A stretch of DNA of 64,000 nucleotides from Terriglobus saanensis SP1PR4 (GCF_000179915.2 NC_014963.1:2604001-2668000); one strand, 5' to 3'; positions 17,507 to 28,066 are shown, numbered from the stretch's first letter. Numbers and translations are program-made. The notes: a model not told the origin generated them from the letters alone.

Positions 17507-20179
17507 ATGGCCACGAAGACCACCGTCCCGGTAGTAAACGACAAGCAAGCTGAGATCGCCGAGTGGATTGAAGCCTTCGACGAGATGATCGTGGCCGAAG
17601 GCCCGCAGCAGGGCGAAGACCTGATGGAAGCCCTGCGTGCCCGCGCTCGCGAAGCCGGTCTCTCCGCACAGAACGACGTCACCACGCCCTACAAAAATAC
17701 CATCCCTAAGCACGATGAAGTGCCCTATCCCGGAGACCGTGACCTTGAGCGTCGCATCGAGGCCCTCCTTCGCTGGAATGCCATGGCGATGGTCCACGGC
17801 CAGAACAAGAAAGACGCCGGTATTGGCGGCCATATCTCCACCTACTCCTCTTTGGCGACCCTTCTCGAAGTTGGCTTCAACCACTTCTTCCGTGCCAAGT
17901 ACGGCGAACAGCCCGGCGACTTCGTTTACTTCCAGGGCCATGCTTCTCCCGGCGTCTACGCCCGCGCCTTTCTTGAAGGCCGCCTGAGCGAACAACATCT
18001 CGCAAACTTCCGCCACGAACTCCGCGACACTCCCGGCCTCTCCTCTTATCCGCATCCATGGCTGATGCCGGACTTCTGGCGCTTTCCTACCGTCTCTATG
18101 GGAATCGGACCTCTGAACGCGATCTACCAGGCACGCTTCATGCGCTACCTTGAGAACCGCAGCATCATCGAGAGGACCGACCGCAAAGTCTGGGCCTTTG
18201 TCGGTGACGGCGAGACGGACGAAGTAGATACTCTTGGCGCAATCGGCCTTGCCACACGTGAGAAGCTCGACAACCTGATCTTCGTCGTCAACTGCAATCT
18301 GCAGCGCCTCGACGGCCCTGTCCGCGGCAACAAACGCATTATCGATGAACTCGAAGGTGTCTTCCGCGGCGCGGGATGGAACGTCATCAAGGTTATCTGG
18401 GGTTCGGACTGGGATGCTCTCTTCGAGCGCGACCACACCGGCCTTCTACTCAAGCGTATGGAAGAGTGCGTCGACGGCGACTTCCAGGCGTACAAAGCCA
18501 AGGGCGGCGCGTATCTCCGCCAGCACTTCTTCGGCAAGTACCCTGAACTGCTTACCCTGGTCGAAGACAAGACCGACGAAGAGCTCTCGCGCCTGCATCG
18601 CGGTGGCCATGACTCGTTGAAGATCTACAACGCCTACAAGCGTGCCGTAGAGCATAAGGGCGGCCCAACGGTCATCCTTGCCAAGACGGTCAAGGGCTAC
18701 GGCCTCGGAACCACGGAAGCCCGCAACGCTTCGCATCAGGAGAAAAAGCTCACCGATGAGGGCGTCGTCGCCTTCGTAAAGCGCTTCGACATTCCTGTCC
18801 CCGAAGAACAGGCAAAGAACGGAAAGCCATGGAAGCCTGCGGACGATGCTCCGGAGATCCAGTACCTGCAGGCACGCCGCGCTGAACTTGGCGGCTATCT
18901 GCCTCAGCGCACGGTCAAGCCCTTCGACTTCACAGCGCCCACACTCGAATTCTTCAAGGAGTGGATGGCCGGTTCCAAGGGCCGCGAAGTCTCCACCACC
19001 ATGGGCTTCGTCGCCATGCTGCGTAACCTGCTCAAGGATCCGAAGATCGGCAAGTTGATTGTCCCCATCGTTCCCGACGAGGGTCGTACCTTCGGCCTCG
19101 AATCCGTTATCAAGCAGGTCGGTATCTACGCCTCAGAAGGCCAGAAGTACATTCCGCATGACTCCGACATGCTCCTCAGCTATCGCGAGGAGAAAGATGG
19201 TCAGGTTCTCGAAGAAGGCATTACGGAAGCCGGTTCGATGGCCAGTTTCACCGCTGCTGGAACGGGATACGCGAACTACAACGTCCCTACGATTCCCTTC
19301 TACATGTACTACTCCATGTTCGGCTTCCAACGCATCGGAGACATGGTCTGGGCCTTCGCGGACTCACGCGGCAAGGGCTTCCTGATGGGCGGTACTGCCG
19401 GTCGTACCACGATGCTGGGAGAAGGCCTTCAACATCAGGACGGCCACTCGCACGTTCTCGCTTCCACAGTGCCCACCTGCCTCAGCTACGACCCGGCGTA
19501 TGTCTATGAACTCGTCGTCGTCGTGCAGGACGGCCTTCGCCGCATGTACCAGGAGAACGAGCAGGTCTTCTACTACATCACCATGTACAACGAGGACTAC
19601 GTCATGCCCGAGGCTCCGGCGAACCTCGACACAGCAGGCATCCTTCGCGGCATCTACAAGTTCAAGCCTGCAGCCAAAGGCGCAGGCACGGTGCAGCTCT
19701 TCGGCTCCGGTCCTATCCTCAACGAAGTCGTCAAAGCACAAGCCATTCTCTCCGAGAAGTACAACATCGAGGCCGATGTGTGGAGCGTCACCAGCTACAC
19801 CGAGCTCCGTCGCAACGCGCTGGAGACGGAGCGCTGGAACCGCCTGCATCCCGCGCAGCCGGAGAAGAAGTCCACCGTCGTCGAAGCTCTTGGCAACGCG
19901 CAGGGCCCAATCATCGCCGCCAGCGATTACATGAAGGTCATGCCGGACTCGCTCGCTCCCTGGCTTGGCGGTCGTCTGGTTGCTCTCGGAACGGACGGCT
20001 TTGGACGCTCAGACAATCGCGAAAACCTGCGCCGTCACTTCGAGGTGGATGCCAACGCGATCGTCGCCGCAACGCTATCGCGCCTTGTGCGTGAAGGCAA
20101 GGTCAAGGCCAAGGTCGCAGAGAAGGCCTTTGCCGACCTCGGCATCCAGACAGAGCTTGGCGATCCAGCAAAGCGGTAA
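17507..20179 (+). CDS. aceE: Pyruvate dehydrogenase E1 component, homodimeric (AceE) type
   Basis: Thiamine-diphosphate-dependent decarboxylase of the pyruvate dehydrogenase complex, making acetyl groups for acetyl-CoA. The 890-residue length matches E. coli AceE (887). The cofactor motif is GDGETDEVDT followed about 25 residues later by NCNLQRLDGPV; the family-typical HGGHDSLKIYNAYKRA-like block, the ITEAGSMASF segment and GLQHQDGHSHV are present. I take ATG 17507 with AGGA ten bases upstream. No E2 (aceF) or E3 (lpd) gene is adjacent, so the rest of the complex must be elsewhere. A terminator hairpin separates it from the degenerate E1-alpha-like gene that follows. Confidence 0.97.
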   Translation: MATKTTVPVVNDKQAEIAEWIEAFDEMIVAEGPQQGEDLMEALRARAREAGLSAQNDVTTPYKNTIPKHDEVPYPGDRDLERRIEALLRWNAMAMVHGQNKKDAGIGGHISTYSSLATLLEVGFNHFFRAKYGEQPGDFVYFQGHASPGVYARAFLEGRLSEQHLANFRHELRDTPGLSSYPHPWLMPDFWRFPTVSMGIGPLNAIYQARFMRYLENRSIIERTDRKVWAFVGDGETDEVDTLGAIGLATREKLDNLIFVVNCNLQRLDGPVRGNKRIIDELEGVFRGAGWNVIKVIWGSDWDALFERDHTGLLLKRMEECVDGDFQAYKAKGGAYLRQHFFGKYPELLTLVEDKTDEELSRLHRGGHDSLKIYNAYKRAVEHKGGPTVILAKTVKGYGLGTTEARNASHQEKKLTDEGVVAFVKRFDIPVPEEQAKNGKPWKPADDAPEIQYLQARRAELGGYLPQRTVKPFDFTAPTLEFFKEWMAGSKGREVSTTMGFVAMLRNLLKDPKIGKLIVPIVPDEGRTFGLESVIKQVGIYASEGQKYIPHDSDMLLSYREEKDGQVLEEGITEAGSMASFTAAGTGYANYNVPTIPFYMYYSMFGFQRIGDMVWAFADSRGKGFLMGGTAGRTTMLGEGLQHQDGHSHVLASTVPTCLSYDPAYVYELVVVVQDGLRRMYQENEQVFYYITMYNEDYVMPEAPANLDTAGILRGIYKFKPAAKGAGTVQLFGSGPILNEVVKAQAILSEKYNIEADVWSVTSYTELRRNALETERWNRLHPAQPEKKSTVVEALGNAQGPIIAASDYMKVMPDSLAPWLGGRLVALGTDGFGRSDNRENLRRHFEVDANAIVAATLSRLVREGKVKAKVAEKAFADLGIQTELGDPAKR

Positions 20180-20191
20180 TAAGGTAATTTC

Positions 20192-20226
20192 GGGCGCTGG
20201 CGGCACTGCCGTCAGCGCCCTTTGTT
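20192..20226 (+). terminator. Terminator after aceE
   Basis: A 12-base stem (20192-20203 with 20209-20220, one G-T wobble), five-base loop, then TTTGTTTG, 12 bases after the aceE stop. It may be partly read through into the next gene, which lies 25 bases beyond. Confidence 0.75.
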
Positions 20227-20250
20227 TGAAGTCTTGAGGGGTGATCTGTC

Positions 20251-21069
20251 GTGGCCGAAAAGGTATTCAAACCATTAATCAGCAATGAGAAGCTGTGGCA
20301 CATCTATGAAGCCATGCTGCGTGTGCGCCTCTTTGAGGATCGCTTTGCTGCACACAGCCGCACACCTAAACGGAATCGCCGGGAAGAAGCGATGCTCGCG
20401 GCGCTGCTCGATGGTCTGGGAAAACGCGACGTACTGATCGCACGCAAAGAAAATCTGGGCGCTGCACTTCTGCGTGGCCAGTCGATTCCCTCCGTGCTCG
20501 GACAGGCGCTCTCCGACGACCGCAACGCAACGCGCCCGATCTTCGCTCCGGCCACCGATTCCAATATCTTTACCGGCTCCGTCGCCGAGATGGGCACCTT
20601 CGCCGCAGGCGTTGCAATGGGCCTGCAGATCCAGAAGGGAGCCAACCCTCTGCGCAGTGTGACGCTCGTTCTGCTGGGGGAGGTCAAGGACGGATTAAAG
20701 CTCGATGCGGCGCTCCGTGTTGCGGCCCAATCCAGCCTTCCTTTGATCCTCGTCTGCCGTACGAACAATGCGCAAAAGCTGACACTTACGAGCAAGGAAC
20801 TCCATAGCGTTCCGCATATGCCCGTCGACGGTCAGGATGCGGTCGCCATGTGCCGCGTTGCACAGGAGGCCCTGGGCCGCACCCGTGCAGGTATTGGCAG
20901 CGTACTTGTGGAATGCCGCTTCTTCTCGCATCAACAGGACCCGATCGAAGCAATGAAGGACCGACTGCAGGCCAAGAAAATCTTCAACCAGCGTCGCCAT
21001 GACCTTCTCATTGAGCGCTTTTCTGCCACACTGGAAGACAGCTTCGGCACGCTCGGTTCAAAGCGATAA
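20251..21069 (+). CDS. Degenerate dehydrogenase E1-alpha-like protein (ThDP fold, cofactor motif lost)
   Basis: A 272-residue protein that resembles the alpha subunit of heterodimeric pyruvate/branched-chain 2-oxoacid dehydrogenase E1: the opening YEAMLRVRLFEDRF, the GSVAEMGTFAAGVAMGLQ block, and LDAALRVAAQSSLPLILVCRTNN. In active subunits the ThDP/Mg motif is GDG...NQG before that block; here the same place reads LLGEVKDGLKLD, so the Mg-binding Asp is not conserved. It is also shorter than the usual 320-360 residues, and no E1-beta gene is adjacent. Translation starts at GTG with GAGGGG upstream. Catalysis looks unlikely; a structural or regulatory role near AceE is inference from position only. 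Confidence 0.7.
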   Translation: MAEKVFKPLISNEKLWHIYEAMLRVRLFEDRFAAHSRTPKRNRREEAMLAALLDGLGKRDVLIARKENLGAALLRGQSIPSVLGQALSDDRNATRPIFAPATDSNIFTGSVAEMGTFAAGVAMGLQIQKGANPLRSVTLVLLGEVKDGLKLDAALRVAAQSSLPLILVCRTNNAQKLTLTSKELHSVPHMPVDGQDAVAMCRVAQEALGRTRAGIGSVLVECRFFSHQQDPIEAMKDRLQAKKIFNQRRHDLLIERFSATLEDSFGTLGSKR

Positions 21070-21140
21070 AGACTGCGATAAAACGGTAGACTGGAGAGCG
21101 TCCCTTCAGGCAGTTGCAGAGTGTGGGCGTGAGGTGAGTT

Positions 21141-22961
21141 TTGCGGAAGTTTCTGTTGCTGGCTACGTTTCTGTTTTTATTCTCTTCCGCCTTCAGCGTA
21201 GCCGAAGAAATACGTCCTGAAGCCACTGCCGTCCCCGCTTCCGCTGTTGCAGCAGTTGATTCCCCAGGGACGCCGCAGACATCGTCGCGCCCCATCCCGC
21301 AACAGAGCGAGGTCATCGGCTCGCGCGATGCCTATGGCGAGATCACCTATGCCGATGGCAAGCTCGGCTCCACGTATATTCCCATCGATAGCTGGATCTA
21401 TCCGGCCCTACTCCGTCTGCACGCGATGGGATACCTCGATACAGCCTTCATCAACATGCGTCCCTGGACGCGACGCAGCGCTCTGCACATGCTGCAGCGG
21501 AGCGAAATCGACATCAATGGCGACGGAAACGAACAGGCGATGGATATCCTTGCCACCACGCTGCGCGCTCTTCAAGGCGAGATCCCTGAGAAAGGCAAGC
21601 CGCGGGGCTACGTCTACGGTATAGAGAACGGATACGCGCGCGCCATGGTCAATGGCGGCACGGTGTTGCGCGACAGCTATCACGTCGGCCAAAGCTACAT
21701 CAATGACTATGGTCGGCCCTACGGCGAAGGGTTCAACACCTACAACGGCGTTTCAACTCTGGCCGAATTCGGTCGCTTCTCCCTCCACGTGCGCGGTGAA
21801 TATCAGCACGCCGCCTCCGCCGGAGGGTATACGCTCGCAGAGAATCAGGCCCTCGTTGCGCCCGATTTCTATACCTTTAACGATCAGCTCCTGACGGTTC
21901 CGGGCCTCCATGTCGGCACGCGGGATTACTTCCGCCTCATCGACGCTTCGCTTTCCTTCCATATTCTGGGGCACGAGATCTCCGGCGGTAAAACAGACAA
22001 CTGGCTCAGTCCGGCACGCGGCGGCTCTATGGCCCTGTCCAACAATGCGGAGAGCATGTATGCCCTCCGTATTAATCGAGTCGAACCGCTCCATATCCCG
22101 CTGCTTTCGCGTCTGATCGGTCCGCTCCGTTATGACATCTCGGTTGGGAGCCTCAAAGGACACCAGTTTCCCAACAGCCCATGGATGCATACGGAAAAGT
22201 TCTCGTTCGCTCCCACCAGCAATTTTCAGTTCGGTTTGACCCGCAGCGTAATCTGGGGCGGAAAGGGCCATGAACCCATTACCTTTCACACCTTCCTAAA
22301 AAGCTTCTTCAGTTTCGACGACGTTACGCCTGCGCAAAAAGCCACCGCAGAAGACCCAGGCGCTCGCTACAGCTTCTTCGACTTCTCCTGGCGACTCCCT
22401 TTCTTGACCCACTGGGCGACACTCTACGCGGACACAATGGCGCATGACGATGTAACACCGCCCAGCGCGCCGCGCCGCGCCGCCTACCGCACCGGAGTCT
22501 ATCTCTCGCACTTGCCGAAGCTCCCGAAGATGGACCTTCGCGTGGAAGCGGTCTCGACCGATCCAAATACCTCGCGCAGCGTGCAAGGCCGCTTCAACTA
22601 CTTCGAGATTATTCAGCTTGAGGGGTATACCAATAAGGGCTTCATCATGGGCGACTGGATCGGCCGCGAGGCCAAGGGAGGTCAGCTATGGCTGACATAC
22701 CATCTTTCCCCGAATGAATCGATTGAGTTCGAGTACCGAAACAAGAAGAATCCTAAGGACTTCATCCAGCTCGGCACGACTCAGAATACCTTCTCGGTCA
22801 CGGCCATCAAGCGTTTCTATCGAGATTTAGAGGTGACCGCCGCAGTCTCCTATGAGCCATGGAAGGCGCCCTTCGTTGCAGACGGAGAACAGCATCTCAC
22901 CACGGGAAATATTCAGGTGAAATGGTATCCCCGCCTGCACTCAGGCGCTCAGCTTCCCTAA
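21141..22961 (+). CDS. Wzi-family capsule assembly outer membrane protein
   Basis: Outer-membrane beta-barrel of the Wzi (capsule assembly/attachment) family, 606 aa. A signal peptide is clear ([18 protein letters not shown]). After a low-complexity stretch the family N-terminal part appears ([22 protein letters not shown], then [13 protein letters not shown]). The rest is rich in alternating aromatic and polar strands, ending in a stretch typical of barrels ([26 protein letters not shown]). The start is TTG with GAGGTGA seven bases upstream. It converges, with a four-base overlap, on the UDP-sugar genes, in keeping with a surface polysaccharide role. E. coli Wzi binds group 1 capsule; the polymer here is unknown. 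Confidence 0.82.
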   Translation: MRKFLLLATFLFLFSSAFSVAEEIRPEATAVPASAVAAVDSPGTPQTSSRPIPQQSEVIGSRDAYGEITYADGKLGSTYIPIDSWIYPALLRLHAMGYLDTAFINMRPWTRRSALHMLQRSEIDINGDGNEQAMDILATTLRALQGEIPEKGKPRGYVYGIENGYARAMVNGGTVLRDSYHVGQSYINDYGRPYGEGFNTYNGVSTLAEFGRFSLHVRGEYQHAASAGGYTLAENQALVAPDFYTFNDQLLTVPGLHVGTRDYFRLIDASLSFHILGHEISGGKTDNWLSPARGGSMALSNNAESMYALRINRVEPLHIPLLSRLIGPLRYDISVGSLKGHQFPNSPWMHTEKFSFAPTSNFQFGLTRSVIWGGKGHEPITFHTFLKSFFSFDDVTPAQKATAEDPGARYSFFDFSWRLPFLTHWATLYADTMAHDDVTPPSAPRRAAYRTGVYLSHLPKLPKMDLRVEAVSTDPNTSRSVQGRFNYFEIIQLEGYTNKGFIMGDWIGREAKGGQLWLTYHLSPNESIEFEYRNKKNPKDFIQLGTTQNTFSVTAIKRFYRDLEVTAAVSYEPWKAPFVADGEQHLTTGNIQVKWYPRLHSGAQLP

Positions 22962-23896
22962 AGTTCAATCTGCTGGAAGTATGGAATGGTCAGGCCAAGC
23001 CCCTCGCGGAGGGCGACCTTTGGCTTCCATCCAAAGAGACGTCCAGCCTTGGAGATATCGGGCTGGCGCTGCTTGGGATCGTCCTCAGGAAGAGGCGCGA
23101 AACCAATCTTCGACTTCGAACCTGTTAGCTCCTTCACAATCTCAGCAGCGGACAGGATCGTGAACTCGTCAGGATTGCCGATGTTTACTGGCGTAGCCTC
23201 TGAGGTTTCGGCCAGCGCGAGAATGCCCGCAATCAGATCGGAGACGTAGCAGAAAGATCGCGTCTGCGAACCATCTCCGTAGATGGTCAGATCTTCACCC
23301 GCCAAGGCCTGCATGATCAGGTTCGAGATCACGCGGCCATCCTTCGGATCGAGTCTCGGCCCATAGGTATTGAATATGCGCACCAGGTGGGTATTCACCT
23401 TGTAATAACGGTGATACGCCATCACCATGGCTTCGGAGAACCGCTTGGCTTCGTCGTAAACCGAACGCGGTCCAATCGGGTTGACGTTACCCCAATACTC
23501 TTCCGTCTGGGGATGCTCCTTCGGATCGCCGTAGCACTCCGAAGTCGAGGCGTGGAGATAGCCAGCCTGGTAACGGCGAGCTATCTGGAGCGTCTGCTCC
23601 GTGCCCACCGATCCCACGCGAAGTGTCTCCACTCCCAGTTTCATATATCCCGGGGGGCTCGCAGGCGATGCCATGTTGAAGACGAAATCCACCGCGCCAT
23701 AGTCGAACGGCTCGCAGATATCGTGCTCTTCAAACGAAAACATCGACTCTTTCGACAGGTGGGCTATGTTCTTCAGCCTACCTGTCGAAAGATTGTCTAC
23801 TGCGATAACACGAGATCCACGCTGCAGAAGAGCGTCGCATAAATGAGATCCCAGAAAACCAGCTCCGCCTGTTACAAGTACAGTCTTCCAATGCAT
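22958..23896 (-). CDS. UDP-glucuronate decarboxylase (UDP-xylose synthase), SDR family
   Basis: Extended short-chain dehydrogenase converting UDP-glucuronate to UDP-xylose; cytoplasmic. Signs are the NAD motif [28 protein letters not shown], the catalytic [10 protein letters not shown] (YxxxK), the STSECYGDP block and [10 protein letters not shown], then [16 protein letters not shown] start at ATG 23896 ([11 protein letters not shown]) with AGGGG upstream. It lies 43 bases after ugd on the same strand, so substrate supply and use are coupled: UDP-glucose to UDP-glucuronate to UDP-xylose. Length 312 aa is normal. Confidence 0.93.
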   Translation of the reverse strand: MHWKTVLVTGGAGFLGSHLCDALLQRGSRVIAVDNLSTGRLKNIAHLSKESMFSFEEHDICEPFDYGAVDFVFNMASPASPPGYMKLGVETLRVGSVGTEQTLQIARRYQAGYLHASTSECYGDPKEHPQTEEYWGNVNPIGPRSVYDEAKRFSEAMVMAYHRYYKVNTHLVRIFNTYGPRLDPKDGRVISNLIMQALAGEDLTIYGDGSQTRSFCYVSDLIAGILALAETSEATPVNIGNPDEFTILSAAEIVKELTGSKSKIGFAPLPEDDPKQRQPDISKAGRLFGWKPKVALREGLGLTIPYFQQIEL

Positions 23897-23939
23897 TCTC
23901 TGCGCCCCTGAATATTCGTTCGTAAATCGTTTGAGGCTT

Positions 23940-25364
23940 TTAGACAGTTTGCAATTTTTGCACTGAAGCCTTTGGGGTACGCACTGGACGAGCAACAGAA
24001 CGGCCTACGCTGAAGTAAGAGAATCCGTGCTTCGTCACCTTCGAGGGCTTATAGAGATTGCGGCCGTCGATCAGAATCGGGAACTGCAGAAGCAATCTCA
24101 TCCGATCCAGGTCCAGGTCGGCAAACTCTTTCCAATCCGTGAGGATCAGTAGAGCGTCCGCGCCTTCCGCAGCGTCATAGGCGTCCGAAGCATAACGGAG
24201 CTTGTCCGAAGCCGGAAGAATTTCCTTCGTGCGATCGATTGCCGCTGGATCATAGGCCGTAATGCTGCAACCCTCGGCAAGAAACAGACGAATCAGATCA
24301 ATCGCTGGAGACTCGCGAATGTCATCCGTGTCGCCTTTGAAGGACAGACCGAGAACAGCCAGTTTCTTCCCACGCAAAGTCCAAAGCGCAGAACGAACCT
24401 TTTCGAAAAAGCGTTTCTGCTGTCCGCGGTTGATCTTCTCCACTTCGCTGAGCAGGCCGAAGTCCAGACCGAACTGCTCGGCTACCGAACGAAACGCGGC
24501 AACGTCCTTAGGGAAGCACGATCCGCCATATCCGATGCCAGGACTCAGGAATCGATTGCCGATGCGCTCATCCAGACCCATACCCTGTGCCACCTGGACC
24601 ACATCTGCTTCTGCCGCCTCACAGAGGTTTGCAACCGCATTGATGAACGAAATTTTCAGCGCCAGAAACGCATTGGAAGCATGCTTGATGATCTCGGCGC
24701 TTTTGGTCGAAGTGTGGAGAAGCGGGGGAAGGTTCTCGGCATTGAAGCGGCCTGGAAGCGCGTCCGCACGCTTGTAGTAATCGCCTTTGGTGAGGGGCGC
24801 ATAGATCGCGTCTAGCAACTCGGCCGCGCGCTCATGATCGGAACCGACAACAATGCGGTCTGGGTGAAGAAAGTCGGAAATTGCCGTGCCTTCACGCAGG
24901 AACTCGGGGTTGGAGACGACGTCGAAGGTATCGTGCTCCACGCCATGACGCTCCATGGTCCGTCGGATCCACTCGTTCGTGTACACAGGAACGGTGCTCT
25001 TCTCAACCAGCACCTTGTATCCATTGATCGAACGTGCGACCTCGGAAGCAACGGCTTCGATGTACGAGAGATCCGCGTGGCCCGTATCGCTCTGCGGTGT
25101 ACCTACTGCGATAAAAATTACTTCGCTGGCCTGCACCGCCGCGGCGAGATCCGTCGTGAAGCTGATCTTATGGCCGTTGTGCTTTGCGAGCAGCTCGGGG
25201 AGATGCTCTTCATGAATAATGGAGATGCCGTTGCTCAGAGCTTCTGTCTTCCGAGAGTCATTATCGATGCAGATAACTTCGTGTCCGATCTCGGCAAAAC
25301 AAACCGCGGCTACGAGACCTACGTAACCGGAGCCAACCACTGCAATCTTTACGCTACGCGCCAT
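23940..25364 (-). CDS. ugd: UDP-glucose 6-dehydrogenase
   Basis: Oxidises UDP-glucose to UDP-glucuronate with two NAD, in the cytoplasm. The N-terminal Rossmann motif is [20 protein letters not shown], the catalytic Cys lies in [12 protein letters not shown], and the later blocks [14 protein letters not shown] and ILTDWKEF are standard. Start at ATG 25364 (MARSVKIAV) with GAGGAGG upstream; the frame extends 27 codons further without similarity. It is the first gene of a two-gene unit with the UDP-xylose synthase and probably has its promoter in the gene-poor region upstream (25365 onward). Confidence 0.95.
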   Translation of the reverse strand: MARSVKIAVVGSGYVGLVAAVCFAEIGHEVICIDNDSRKTEALSNGISIIHEEHLPELLAKHNGHKISFTTDLAAAVQASEVIFIAVGTPQSDTGHADLSYIEAVASEVARSINGYKVLVEKSTVPVYTNEWIRRTMERHGVEHDTFDVVSNPEFLREGTAISDFLHPDRIVVGSDHERAAELLDAIYAPLTKGDYYKRADALPGRFNAENLPPLLHTSTKSAEIIKHASNAFLALKISFINAVANLCEAAEADVVQVAQGMGLDERIGNRFLSPGIGYGGSCFPKDVAAFRSVAEQFGLDFGLLSEVEKINRGQQKRFFEKVRSALWTLRGKKLAVLGLSFKGDTDDIRESPAIDLIRLFLAEGCSITAYDPAAIDRTKEILPASDKLRYASDAYDAAEGADALLILTDWKEFADLDLDRMRLLLQFPILIDGRNLYKPSKVTKHGFSYFSVGRSVARPVRTPKASVQKLQTV

Positions 25365-26222
25365 GTATTCACTTCCTCCTCGGGACTTGCAAATGATGTC
25401 CGTCAATAGAATTGTAGCCGAGTCAAAAGCCATTGATTGCGACAATGAGCGCTAACGGCCTACATTTCCTCGTAGTATACTTCCGCTCGCCTACGCAAAA
25501 TAAAATCGCGTTTACATGGAATAAAACACTTGCAGCGGCCTCTGCAAAGATCAGTGCACTCACGGCAATACAGCAGTCATCCCGAGCGATAAGCAGAAGA
25601 AAAAATAGATATCGGACAGGCCGCGTGGTGACAAAGGTTTTTTCTTCACGGCCGTATCGCTCACGCTTTGCGTTTGTATCTTCCTCTCGCTCGTCCCAGA
25701 ACGTGTCGACAAAACGCTGCGTACAGTCACAGAAATTATGTGCACCACTACACTAAGTTGCTTTGGAATAATTCCGAAGATACAACTGGGTTGGCCTAAT
25801 ACTCATCTCAGGCCCTCGCAAGGTACGCCCTCAGTTCTCTGGCACTTCCCCACTTCGCTCCATGCCGTTATCAAAAATCATCCAGATCATCAGCGCAACC
25901 TTCCTCCGCAGGCGAGACCACAATCGCATGCAACTTGGTTTCCGCCTTGCGGAGAACAAGTCTTCTCCTTTGTTCCGATGCTCTCATTATGGTCTTTGTG
26001 CTCACCACAATCCCGACGCGCAGCAGTAAAGATCACTCCTAAGTAACGCTCCGCAGCACTTCTCTGAAAGGGCATGCGCTTGCGCGGGATATCCTATCCC
26101 AACGACTGCCATAACGTGTCGGCTTCACCGCCAGGCTGTCACCCGAACTTGGGACCTTGCAGAGGAGATTGCGGTTTGCTTACACAGAAGACTTCCAGAA
26201 CCACCGGGCCAGGGACCGAAGA
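25365..26222. other. 858-base stretch without a recognisable gene
   Basis: No reading frame here has a plausible start, ribosome site and protein-like composition. The part next to ugd (about 25440-25740) is visibly richer in A and T than its surroundings, with several A and T runs. It should hold the promoters for ugd (minus strand) and perhaps for the glycosyltransferase at 26223. I see no tRNA, terminator-like hairpin or insertion-sequence ends. Confidence 0.5.
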
Positions 26223-27374
26223 ATGAGGATTCTCCACATCATCGCCACGCTGGATCCTGCAGCGGGTGGCCCTGTGCAATCCGTTCGCACCCTGATGAGC
26301 TATACCTCGATCGGCTATATCGGAGAAGTCGTCACGTTCGATCGTCCTGATTCCCCCTTTCTCAAAGATCTGAAGTTCCCGGTGCATCCTCTTGGCGCGG
26401 AGGGAGCGACGTATGGCTATACCCCGAAGCTCATTCCCTGGCTCAAAGCCAACCAGCGGCGCTTTGATGGAATCGTTGTCAATGGTCTGTGGCAGTTCTG
26501 TGGCTTGGGTGCCAGGCTCTCTGCCAAAGGCATAAAGCCTTATCTCGTTTTCAGTCACGGCATGCTCGACCCATACTTCAAAAAGACCTTCCCACTCAAG
26601 CATTTCAAGAAGGCCATTTACTGGTACCTCGCGGAATATTGGGTACTTAAGGGCGCATACCGCGTCCTGTTTACCACCGCTCAGGAGGAGAAGCTGGCCC
26701 GGCAGAGCTTTGCGCTCAACGACTGGACTTCGCAGGTGGTTCCCTATGGTTCAGGCGGACCTCCCTGCACAGCGGAAGAATGCCTCCCCAGCTTCTTTGA
26801 ACAAATGCCTGCCATGCAGGGCAAACGCTTCCTGGTCTATCTCGGTCGCATTCATCGAAAGAAGGGTGTCGATCTTCTCGTCGAAGCCTTTGCGCGGAAG
26901 GCGCATCTCGATCCCGCTCTGGAACTTGTGATCGGCGGCCCCGATCAGCAGGGATGGGCGACAGATCTACAAAAGATAGCTGAAACAGCGGGTGTCTCCG
27001 ATCGTATCCATTGGCCCGGCATGCTGGAGGGCCGCTCTAAATGGGGCGCACTTTATGCAGCTGAAGCCTTCATTCTTCCCTCACATCAGGAAAACTTCGG
27101 CATAGCCGTTGCCGAGGCCCTCTCCTGCAGTCTTCCAGTTCTGGTCTCAGATCAGGTCAACATCGCGCCCGAAGTCGTCTCAGATGGCATCGGCTTGATG
27201 GAGCCGGACACGCTCGAAGGCACCGAAGACCTCATTGAGCGTTGGATCAAGGTCTCTCCGGAAGAGCGTAAGGGGATGCGGACACGCGCCCTGCAGTCCT
27301 TTCATACACGGTACGATTCGCAGGAAACTGCCAAGACCGTCATAGCCCTTTTTGAACAAGCGCAGCAACGCTAG
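26223..27374 (+). CDS. Glycosyltransferase family 4 (GT-B)
   Basis: Retaining GT-B glycosyltransferase for polysaccharide or LPS sugars, 383 aa. The N-terminal domain opens MRILHIIATLDPAAGGPVQSVRTL, a typical acceptor-binding start. The C-terminal GT4 domain has LVYLGRIHRKKGVDLLVEAF, the binding loop AFILPSHQENFGIAVAEALSCSLPVLVSDQVN, with the E-x7-E motif within it (HQENFGIAVAEAL). I choose ATG 26223, after AGGGA, because the similarity begins there. It is followed 28 bases later by the WcaF-like acetyltransferase. Sugar donor and acceptor cannot be told. Confidence 0.92.
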   Translation: MRILHIIATLDPAAGGPVQSVRTLMSYTSIGYIGEVVTFDRPDSPFLKDLKFPVHPLGAEGATYGYTPKLIPWLKANQRRFDGIVVNGLWQFCGLGARLSAKGIKPYLVFSHGMLDPYFKKTFPLKHFKKAIYWYLAEYWVLKGAYRVLFTTAQEEKLARQSFALNDWTSQVVPYGSGGPPCTAEECLPSFFEQMPAMQGKRFLVYLGRIHRKKGVDLLVEAFARKAHLDPALELVIGGPDQQGWATDLQKIAETAGVSDRIHWPGMLEGRSKWGALYAAEAFILPSHQENFGIAVAEALSCSLPVLVSDQVNIAPEVVSDGIGLMEPDTLEGTEDLIERWIKVSPEERKGMRTRALQSFHTRYDSQETAKTVIALFEQAQQR

Positions 27375-27402
27375 ACCAAGACTCCACCGAAGGGACAGAT
27401 TG

Positions 27403-28035
27403 ATGGCGAAGACCCCGCAATATCATGCAGCAAACCATATCGACACGGCCTCTGATGCTGACCCTTACCTCAGTCCGGCGTTCACACTGCAGAATCGCAT
27501 CGGTCGTGTCCTGTGGGCCGCGTGCTGGCTTCTGCTTTATCGGCCTTCTCCCCGGCCTCTGCACGCATGGCGCAGCCTTCTGCTTCGGATCTTTGGAGCC
27601 ACCATGGGTCCGAACTGCCACTTCTATCCCGGTTCGCGCGTCTGGGCGCCCTGGAATCTCATCTGCGCCGATCAGGTGACCGCTGCCAACGGCGCTGAGA
27701 TCTACAACCCCGTCCCCATGCACTTCGGGTCACACGCCATCCTCTCTCAGGATGCGTACCTTTGCGGTGCGACGCACGACTATGATGATCCCGCCTTCCC
27801 GCTGATCGCCTTCTCCATGACCGTCGGAGCCTACGCCTGGATCTGCGCGCGTGCCTCCGTAGGCCCCGGTGTCCAGGTAGGAGAAGGTGCCGTACTTGGG
27901 TTGGGAGCCGTCGCCACGCGCAGCTTAGATCCCTGGACCATATATGGCGGTTCGCCCGCCGCGCGGATCAAGCAGCGCGTTCAGACTCATCCCAGCGAAA
28001 CCTCCAGCAACATCGCCGACGCACCGGAGGCGTAA
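27403..28035 (+). CDS. WcaF-like colanic-acid-type acetyltransferase (hexapeptide repeat)
   Basis: Left-handed beta-helix acyltransferase, 210 aa, probably acetylating an exopolysaccharide sugar. It has the WcaF-group pattern: the N-terminal RVLWAACWLLLYRPSPRP hydrophobic segment, MGPNCHFYPGSRVWAPWNL, then hexapeptide turns with the catalytic His region GATHDYDDP, GPGVQVGEGAVLGLGAVATRSL and YGGSPAARIK. Start at ATG 27403 with AGGGA upstream. Co-oriented with the glycosyltransferase. A pair of strong hairpins follows the stop. Confidence 0.88.
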   Translation: MAKTPQYHAANHIDTASDADPYLSPAFTLQNRIGRVLWAACWLLLYRPSPRPLHAWRSLLLRIFGATMGPNCHFYPGSRVWAPWNLICADQVTAANGAEIYNPVPMHFGSHAILSQDAYLCGATHDYDDPAFPLIAFSMTVGAYAWICARASVGPGVQVGEGAVLGLGAVATRSLDPWTIYGGSPAARIKQRVQTHPSETSSNIADAPEA

Positions 28036-28066
28036 GTACTTCTTCACACTGTGGAAAGACCACCAA

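Noticed and set aside
25863-26021. A small frame of about 50 codons inside the gene-poor region
   Set aside because: No ribosome site, no recognisable similarity, and unremarkable composition; not enough to call a gene.
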